Shown here: one piece after another, positions 56,633-64,000 of the stretch
Position numbering within the stretch: the stretch's first letter is position 1
Layout: every line of letters starts with the position of its first letter
Assembly: GCA_025677825.1 (NCBI GenBank)
Contig: JAIXMO010000047.1
Location: forward strand, 62,001-126,000
Length of the DNA: 64,000 nucleotides
Source: Helicostylum pulchrum
Taxonomy: Eukaryota; Mucoromycota; Mucoromycetes; Mucorales; Mucoraceae
Reading direction: 5' to 3'
The notes under the pieces: generated by a model
The model's input: only the letters and a program-made list of their open reading frames with translations
Told to the model about the DNA's origin: nothing
Databases searched by the model: none
Program-made: the position numbers and the translations under genes

Positions 56633-59600
56633 ACTATCTACACGGACAGGTACAGTATAAAGAAAGTTCTATTCATATAATAATATACGTACACATATAA
56701 AGATAGATATAGCTTTTTTTTTAAAATAAAATAATTTATCTTGCTTTAACTTTTACTACCAAACTTAAAATCATTTAACGCTATCGTTTCGTATATATCC
56801 TGTTTTATTTTGTTTTATGTCTTTTTTTTTTTCTTTTTTTATGTCGGTTTTGATACGTCGATTGGTATAAATCAATTCGAATATACCGAAAGACGTATTT
56901 ACATATAATCATGCATATATTGAGTGTATTGCATTGGCCAAAAAAATTAATATACATGCAAGCATTAGACAATGTGACAAAGCTAGCATTACATACAAAT
57001 AGTGTGATGTGATGCACAAAAAAAAAAAGAAAAAAGAGATACATGCATATTTTTGCTTTTTCGAAAAACGAACTATTGGTAGAAATAGTGCTCCACTCGG
57101 TAGGAAAATTACAAAAAATAAAAACTGCATTTTTGTTAATAGTCATACCAAGAGTTTATCGAAAGTGTTCCACTTGATAAACTCCTGATACGACTTTTGA
57201 ATGACGATAGTTGTCTTTAAACATTTGGCCAAATGTTTGCTCTATAGCTACGCGCATACTGGCGTGGAAATAGTTAAAACGATGCTTAGCTCAACTGTTA
57301 TCGTCTTCTATACTCCTAAAAGGAGTAATGACTCTCTCTGTAAGGTTATAGGCAGAATCTTCGAGAAGATAGTCGTCTCCAGAAAAATATTTTTCAGGAT
57401 GTTCACCGATGTCAGAGTAAGTGTATACTAGAAAATCATGGCGTTGTCCGTAATATCCAGTTGCTAAAAACCTTATTTTGAAATTATGATCAAATACGGC
57501 CAGAGTTTGTAGACAATATCTCTTTTTTCTACCCCAGAACCCGTTTTTTCTATCGGAGGGTCTCCATGCGAGATCAACCGTTGTTCCGTCGACGAAACCA
57601 ATACAATCTTCAAACCCCTTTTTTTCATAACAGACACGTTTTATTTCTCCTTTTTCTTCTTCCGTCGGCCAAGAGAGATACTTATGTTGTAAAGATACCG
57701 TAGCTTCGAAAAAACTGGTAGTAAATTTAACTACACTCCCTGTACTTACACCATACTTTTTGGCATTCTGCCAACAAATTTAACATTACCGTAGGCACCA
57801 AGCCTATCCAGAACAAGAATTACTTGAAGTCTCACATCCGTTTGGGGTTTTGTCCCTTTGGATTGGTACACTTCATGGTCTTTTAGATATTTAATTAAGT
57901 AAATTTTCAAAAGCATCTACTGTCATTGTGACAGTTTGATTAAAACCTCTTTCATCAGAAATAAAATTATTATAATTAAAGACGTTTGTTGGCATTCTCG
58001 TATTGCGTCTTCGTTCGGTATTCAAATACCAAGATGATAGTACCTGAGCAAGCACCAAAGTAGATTCATTAAAAAGCATTTTTTCCATAGCCTCATCCAT
58101 GATTAAGTCCAATTCTTTGTCAAAAGATGCTCTGCCAAGTCTTTTTGTCATCTTGTCTAGATTAGACTGAATATTGTCTTGAAGTTCAGCGATTTTTTTT
58201 GTCTGTTACTGATCTTGGGAATTTTTTTTAAAAAAGAAAAAGGGTATGAATTGTAAAACTACATGCAAAACCTGCTTTATAAATTACGTAACAGCCTGAT
58301 AACAACGTTATGTCATAACCAATTTTTTATCTAAAAGAGCATTCCTCTGTGGAGGAAAAGTAGACTAAAATTAAGCGATTTTTTCCATCTTTTTTCAGAG
58401 GAAACACCCCAATGTTAAAATGTAAAGTTTTTTTATTATGCAACGTATGGGATTTAAATTAATCTAGTCATATTTGTAGGGTTTGCATAATGGATTTCAT
58501 ATAATATAGTGTTTTATTATATCTGAGCTGTCTTCGAATACGACAGTAAGTCGTACTTTTGGATGTGTTCCGTTGCTATCCTATTTTCCTAAATTGAATC
58601 CTATTGAACAATCTGTAAGAGTAAACTTTAACTTACGGTATAAGAGATGTATGCAACAGTGTTTTTATTAGTAATATTAAAGGGTTCTGCAGATATTCAG
58701 ATAAGAAGTTAAAGCGTAATTAATATAACAAGGATTACTCATTTGGGGCTCTACTCTTTTGCCTGATTTAACTTTTATTTTCTTTAACAATAATTTTTTT
58801 TTTCCAGAGCTATTCATGAATTTTGATGAAAGATAGGTAGCTTAAATATGAAAAGGAATTATGAAGTCTGAAAATAAGAACCAAGTAAATGCCAATAGAC
58901 TTATAAAGCTTTCCAGCTTTGATAAACCATGTATTACTTGAATAGAAAACTACAGATAAAGAGAACGAACAGTGTTAGATGAGCTATGAGCTATGAGTTA
59001 CGAATGGGAATATATATAATCAACAACAAAAACATAATCCATTTATGGCCAGCCCGTACTAAAGCAACATATCTTGGATGTCAATCATTAAGGGAGATTA
59101 TTGAGCTGAACAGAATATTGAATCAGGATACTCAGAAAAATAATAATATTGCTACAAACAAACAAGAACAGAAATACATTTAGAGCCCTTTGAAGAGTTT
59201 ATTGATTTTATAACTAAACAAAATAGAGTAAAGTAACTAACTAGCTGATCGATATTGTCATTTACTTGAATCGAGCAGGCATAAATAAGACATACTGTTT
59301 TGATATTTGGGATTAGATGACAGTCAAGATTGAACAAGGCATTTCTTGAACTCAATTATGATTCATGGTGACAGAGGACAAAATGATCAAAAGCTTACTA
59401 CGTAAACACGTTCTAGGCTATGTTGGTGATAAGTCTCTGAAGCATTAAACACCTGCAATTATCATTTTGTCTGCTGAAGATGTAGAACAAAAGTATAACC
59501 TAGCTCCTGTAAACGAGATACAGCCGCCAGAACCCAGCCTCTGGTGTAGGCACAGAGAGCTCCTAATACTAGGTTATAACTATTTTCCACATAGAGCAGA

Positions 59601-59834
59601 CTCGTGAGATATAAAAAGCAGAAGCCAAAAAAAACACCTAGTATGGCCAATAGTGCCGAATTAAAATAGAAAAATTTATTAGCGGCCCGCTTAACTTGTT
59701 CCGTATTAATTACAATAAGAAAGATCGCTTAACTCTTACGGAAACAGCCCCGTTTTTTTCATGTATTTGATTGGATGTTGGTTAATAAAAATTCATAGGC
59801 GCTATACCTACAGTTGCGTCTTTAGAAAGGCTAA
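56633..59834. mobile_element. 3.2-kb insertion carrying a PIF/Harbinger-type transposase relic
   Basis: Relative to copy 1 the repeat is interrupted exactly here. The trinucleotide CTA is present on both sides (56630-56632 and 59835-59837) but once in copy 1 (43941-43943), a 3-bp target duplication as used by PIF/Harbinger elements. The longer string CTAACTAT also occurs at both junctions. Clear terminal inverted repeats were not found, so the insert may be composite. It contains the transposase relic at 57170-58151. The rest is AT-rich and unassigned, including short frames at 58986-59650 without features. Confidence 0.7.
57170..58151 (-). pseudogene. HARBI1-like DDE transposase, frameshifted
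   Basis: Minus strand, starting MTKRLGRASFDKELDLIMDE. Readable blocks in order: an N-terminal helical part to AFENLLN, a one-base shift, YLKDHEVYQSKGTKPQTDVR to VGRM, a second shift, then a long frame with GFVDGTTVDLAWRPSDRKNG (first catalytic Asp), YCLQTLAVFDHNFKIRFLAT, LLEDSAYNLTERVITPF (second Asp), one in-frame TGA, and MRVAIEQTFGQMF (catalytic Glu region). This order is that of the DDE_Tnp_4/Harbinger superfamily. Two shifts and a stop make it inactive. Length (about 325 codons) is near that of HARBI1 proteins. Confidence 0.75.
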
Positions 59835-60266
59835 CTATTAAAATTTTATTGCTGTCAACTAAAAAATTGCAGAGCTATTTATTAGAATACGATATAATAA
59901 TGCATTTAAAAGCTACTTTCTATGATAGACAGGACTAAAAAGAATCTTTATGTTTACTTTATTTGGTCTATATTGCTTCTCTTCTTAATATTTCATCGCT
60001 TAGCAACCCTATGTATTTAGTCACTATTCCTAGTGAATTTTCTAAAGATTCACTGCTGACACACACTCCATTCAAGTTTAAATTTATTGTCTTTGTATTT
60101 TAATTATATTGTAAGGTTTATTTCATTATCCTCTCTCTATTATTTCGATCATTACCCCTTTGGTTTAATAACATCGATTTGATTGTACACTTTTGAAGAC
60201 TAGATGCTTTTATACAAGTTAAATAAAACTTTTTTTTTATTATCTTTTAAATTTATTTTATATATT
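59835..60266. repeat. dispersed repeat, copy 2, right part
   Basis: Continuation of copy 2, matching 43941-44147 of copy 1 except for an extra ~230 bp at about 59954-60183 that copy 1 lacks. Junctions read CTTTATG/TTTACTTT ... and GAT/TGTACAC. Confidence 0.85.
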
Positions 60267-60417
60267 TAGTTGTTTTGTAAAGCTGGATTCTACCCCTAAA
60301 TCGAATAGTGGTGATAGAGGTGTTAAAACGGGGGACCGAAGATATTCTGGAGAAATCCACCCTTAAATCGATCCTACCCTTAAATCAGGTCATCCCTAAA
60401 TAGAGCCGCTACTGTAT

Positions 60418-61973
60418 CAATATATAGACCAAGATCTACTTAAAAGTAAAAGTAAATAAAAGAAGGGACATGAAGCTATCTTAAGCCTACCAAAAGTAAA
60501 GGTTCCAATAACATTCAGGTCCTTTCTCAAATTATGGTCATAATTAACTTTTTCAAACAATTGTAGCAAGGTGTCTTTCAAGTATTATGTTTGTACTGTT
60601 ATCACTAAGCTTCTCTTCTTCAAGTTCCACAGTTTCGTTCTTGGTAATAATGAGATCTTGTCGGTGGACCATTTAAATGATTTATTTTCATATGGTGGAA
60701 GTAGGTTATTTAATGTTCGGCAGATTACAAAAGATACTTTCAATGAGTTCAATAAAGGTTTTTTTATGGGGAATACTTGGTACACGTATCGCTTTCTACT
60801 TACTTTTATAAAGTGCCTGAAAAAAGGCAGTCTGATACGATATCACGGTCGTGTGGAGCACAGTTGAAAGTTCGTAGTAAGCGCTCTTTTTGCGTGGCGG
60901 CTGCTTTAAGAAGAACGGACATAAAGAAAAGATGTACACAAAAGAAAAGAGAAAGTGATCTATTTATTTAAAATACTTTTTTGATCGGTGAAAGAACGCG
61001 ACTATTTGATCATCTATTTATTCATGTTTATATAAGTATACGTCTACAAACTGGTTTCTTAAAATAAAAAGGGGGAGGGATGAGTTTGAAATAATTACGG
61101 TTTAACATTTGAGCCAACTACTTGGTTACCAACCACAAAAGAAAAATTGTCGTATGATTTTTTAATTGGTGTAGCAATACATTGCATAAATATACGAGTG
61201 TAACTAAAGTCACAGCCAAAAAAAACGAATACAGTAAAAAAAAAAAAAAGGAAGAGGCGAAAAACTAGGTTGACCCTTCTAATTACTAAAAAAGTAAAAA
61301 TATAATCTTTGAGATGGATTCGTTCGATTTTTGGAACCAATAGGAAATCATGTTTAAAAAGGTAAAAAAAAAAAAAAAAAAAAAAAAAAAGTGTGGCTAG
61401 TAAACAAGAAAAAGAAAATCGATCGGTTTTAATCAAACTTTAGTTTCCACTTAATGGTAAACAATGGCATGTAGAACTAGTAGTAGAGTGATTCGATCGA
61501 TCTTTGAAAACAAGTGCACTTCTTGTTGTGCTTTTTTTCTATCGTACCATAGACATACTTGTTTGATAAACCTACATGAATTTATCGATCGAATTAGAAT
61601 ATACCATTGAGAAATGAAAAACACGAAAATATGCAAAAAAAAAATTGTTTGTGATCAGCGCACATTATATTATGACACGGAAGACTAAAATCGCGATATC
61701 TTTTTTCAATTCCGAGAGCAAAAGAGAATCCAAGAACTAGGTTTTGTAAGCCAAGTGGCAATTTTTTTTTTTAATTATTAGGGTCGGTACTTCAATGAAA
61801 AAAAAAAATGCCTGGACCATTCTCTTTTTGAAAGCTTAAATGGGAGAAAAAGCGATCGTTATACACATATAAATATAAGCTATTTTTAAACTATATGTTA
61901 TTTCCTTTTTCTTTTCTCTCTCTCCCTCTCACTCTCACTCTCTCTATACATAAACTCCCTTTCCTTTTTTTAT
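60418..61973. other. spacer between mobile element and Zn2Cys6 gene
   Basis: No intact gene supported. A frame at 60571-60867 (+) and its antisense shadow lie in AT-rich DNA without family features; either could be a relic. A-runs at 61371-61390. TCTC-rich leader just before the ATG at 61974 suggests the promoter/leader of the downstream gene. Confidence 0.4.
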
Positions 61974-64000
61974 ATGACTCAACGTAAAAAGAAAACAATC
62001 GAGTATCATTTTGTTGATATGAACGACCCTGATCGATATAAAAAACTTAAAGTAGCCAGAGCTTGTGACTTTTGTAGAAGGCGTAAATCAAAGTAAAAAA
62101 ATTTATAAGCAAGAAAAAAATTTATTATTTATTTATTTTTATTTGTACATAATAGATGTGACATTGGTATTCCTGGCTCTGGTACATGTTCCAACTGTAA
62201 AAAAGCAAATCATATATGCATATTTTCCCCTGCCAATACTTCTATTGTACCTGCATCTGTTCCTATGATACAGCAGCAACGACTACAAGAAAATGGAAAC
62301 AATACCTTTATTTATCAATATCAAAACAAGTTTTCATTTTTCTCACTGAATCAAAAAGCTCAATGTGGGTTTGAGAAGGATAATGTTTATTCTAACGCCT
62401 TATCTTTAACGATCGATCACTTGCCTGTATACTCAACTCAATTTGAACACGAATTATTTCAAGTTTATTTCACTCACGTTCATCCATTCTTTCCTATTTT
62501 GGACAAGTACGATATATTACAGTCTCTAGGGTTTGATAGTTTACCTTGCTCATTAAGATGGGCTGCGATAGCAATCACTATATCCAACTTTACCAATATA
62601 AACAAGTATGATTCAAATCAATATTATCAACATGCATTACACAAATTGGATCACACGCCTACACTCTATACTGTGCAAACACTTTTATTGTTATATAAAT
62701 ATCAAGAGCTAAATACACCGGTTGGTATCCCTCTCTCCTCAGCTGCAATTGGTCATTTAAAACAAGCTCAATCTATACTATCTCAATGGAGTCCAAAAGA
62801 TGAATTTGTTTGTCGTGCTAAATGGATTTTATTTATTATTTTGTCCATGAGTAACCCTGCTGATAAAAGAACCACTAATACCTTGGATTATTACTTTCCA
62901 CCCAATAATCTACCTGCCCTCACTGATACAGAACAATATGATGAGATAGACGTCAATACAACTGACAATCTAATTCATTTATGCAACATCACCTCGATAT
63001 ATTCTCGAACCATGTCATTGATATCAGAAACTGATACGCTATTTTCAAACAAAAACAATCATACAAATGATTTTAATGAACTATCAAATGGATTAAAAGT
63101 TTGGAAAACAACATTGCCTGAACATATCGCTCGATTTTTCAATGACGATGCATCGATTTTATACGCCACTCAATCTCATATCCCAAAATCAACTTCTTTT
63201 ATCGCTTATCTTTGTTTAATTCACGATATACTTGATTTACTAATTTCTGCTAATCAACCAAACCAACACGACTTATCCAAGATGGCTTACTCAGTTTTCT
63301 TTAGAGCTCATCACTTTACCGTAGCAGACTTACAACCTTCTCGATTCTCTCGATTGGCTTCTATTCATGGTAGTCGTATTGTCTCGTTTGGTCTCACACT
63401 TGCTTTACAAGCTCAAGCCTACCACGATCGAAACAAAGAAACTGAAAAGTTCTCCGCTTATTTTTCAATCGCATATCAAATATTTGACCAAATACCTTTA
63501 TCTCCTCAACTCTATATGACCATCCAAGCATTCCAAACCCAAATGCAATCCAAGAAACAATTAGAACAGCATCAAGACTACGCATTGAATAATAATGCTG
63601 GTATACATGGTAGACTTGATAGTAATAGCAGTAGTGGTAGCAGTGGTAATTCTTCCAATGATACAACATCTTATTTTTACACCGCCATCACCACCACCAC
63701 GAATCCATCATCACTACAACAAACGAACGAATCAAACGGTTGGCAAAATTATCATAGTTCATATTCTACCAATAATAACAATTTTCATTCCTCTTGGAGT
63801 AATCCAACGTATTATTCACCACCACAAGAAGATATATATAGTATGCCAATGACACCTACTTGCGAACCAACAGAAATCAACCGGTTGGATATAAATACGC
63901 CGTCTTCTTTTTCAGCAATGGACTCTTATTTCCAACCACAGGTAAATGTATTTGAACCATCTGTTATGGTCTCGATGGGTCCTTCTGATTTCATTAATAG
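61974..64000 (+). CDS. Zn2Cys6 fungal transcription factor, 3' end beyond window
   Basis: Two exons seen: 61974-62092 and 62156 to the window edge, frame open throughout, at least 654 aa. The zinc cluster is formed across the splice: ACDFCRRRKSK joined to CDIGIPGSGTCSNCKKANHIC, with Cys 31, 34, 41, 51, 54 and 61 in the CX2CX6CX9CX2CX6C pattern of Gal4-type DNA-binding domains. A Fungal_trans-type middle region follows (FQVYFTHVHPFFPILDK ... CSLRWAAIAI), then a Ser/Asn/Thr/Gln-rich tail, probably the activation region. No stop was reached; a CAG/GTAAAT at about 63941 could be another donor. Regulatory targets unknown. An uninterrupted exon of more than 1.8 kb contrasts with other genes here. 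Confidence 0.9.

Larger units (their letters stand above)
55331..60415. mobile_element. Tc1/mariner-like non-autonomous element, 5.1 kb, nested
   Basis: Inverted ends of 27 bp: left CAGTAGCGGCTCTATTTAAG then GGTGGCC (55331-55357); right, inverted, CAGTAGCGGCTCTATTTAGG then GATGACC, ending at 60415. The first 18 bp are identical, with three mismatches in 27. TA dinucleotides flank both sides (55329-55330 and 60416-60417), as expected for Tc1/mariner insertion. Subterminal ATCCACCCTTA(T/A)ATCGA blocks at 55371 and 60352 add to the end structure. Inside are the 1.4-kb repeat (copy 2) and the 3.2-kb insert; no mariner transposase is seen, so movement would depend on an enzyme elsewhere. Superfamily is inferred from ends and TA, not from protein. 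Confidence 0.8.

Noticed and set aside
59462..59650. Minus-strand hydrophobic 62-codon frame as a small membrane protein
   Set aside because: Lies inside the 3.2-kb insertion next to other junk frames; no splice or promoter support and no recognisable family.
60571..60867. 98-codon plus-strand frame and its antisense
   Set aside because: Both strands are open and neither shows a motif; it could be a relic but cannot be supported.
1..64000. tRNA, rRNA and CRISPR-like arrays
   Set aside because: No T-loop GGTTCGAATCC-type block with a matching acceptor stem, no rRNA-like conserved stretch, and no regularly spaced repeats other than microsatellites were seen by eye. A tRNA scan would be needed to exclude intron-containing tRNAs.

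Overview
The window is nuclear DNA from an AT-rich early-diverging fungus, most likely a Mucorales (Mucoromycota) species. The grounds are: very AT-rich spacers full of A/T homopolymers; genes cut by many short GT-AG introns (mostly about 55-75 nt) with tiny exons; ordinary eukaryotic housekeeping genes (eL6, ATP synthase subunit d, G6PDH, MIC60, PAT1); a fungal RNA-dependent RNA polymerase; and DNA-transposon relics. The genus is inference. Exon boundaries were placed by hand from splice sites, reading phase and family knowledge. Totals that divide by three in every multi-exon model, apart from the frameshifted gene at 9.4-10.1 kb, support them, but no transcript was seen.

Layout. 1-5 kb: two small secreted proteins with a Kre9/Knh1-like Ig-like domain, tail to tail, then ribosomal protein eL6. 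6-16.7 kb: a membrane-anchored GDSL hydrolase whose catalytic Asp appears to be Asn, an unknown acidic membrane protein with an apparent frameshift, the decapping activator PAT1, a PQ-loop transporter and ATP synthase subunit d. 20-33 kb: a C2H2 regulator, a 13-exon P-type cation ATPase with an unusual ~200-residue N-terminal extension, a two-PAS protein, G6PDH and MIC60. 33.5-35.5 kb: a graveyard of broken copies of one unidentified gene family. 36-41 kb: an MFS permease and a wax-synthase/MBOAT-like acyltransferase.

44.8-54.6 kb is the most interesting block. A PIF1 helicase, a decayed RdRP paralogue, a full-length RdRP (1,270 aa, DLDGD motif) and a three-RRM RNA-binding protein lie head to tail on the minus strand. 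The intact RdRP starts about 60 bp after the RRM gene stops. The broken RdRP has lost its catalytic core through two internal deletions, one with an 8-bp microhomology junction, yet shares a 267-bp perfectly identical tract with the intact gene, which suggests gene conversion. The block is bracketed by two direct copies of a ~1.4-kb repeat with a long internal dyad. The right copy sits inside a 5.1-kb element with TA-flanked CAGTAGCGG... inverted ends (Tc1/mariner-like) and is itself split by a 3.2-kb insertion carrying a decayed PIF/Harbinger-type transposase. So a gene central to RNA-based transposon silencing sits in a transposon-built, recombination-prone neighbourhood.

62-64 kb: the 5' part of a Zn2Cys6 regulator that runs off the window. 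No tRNA, rRNA or CRISPR was recognised. Spacers longer than 300 bp are described individually.
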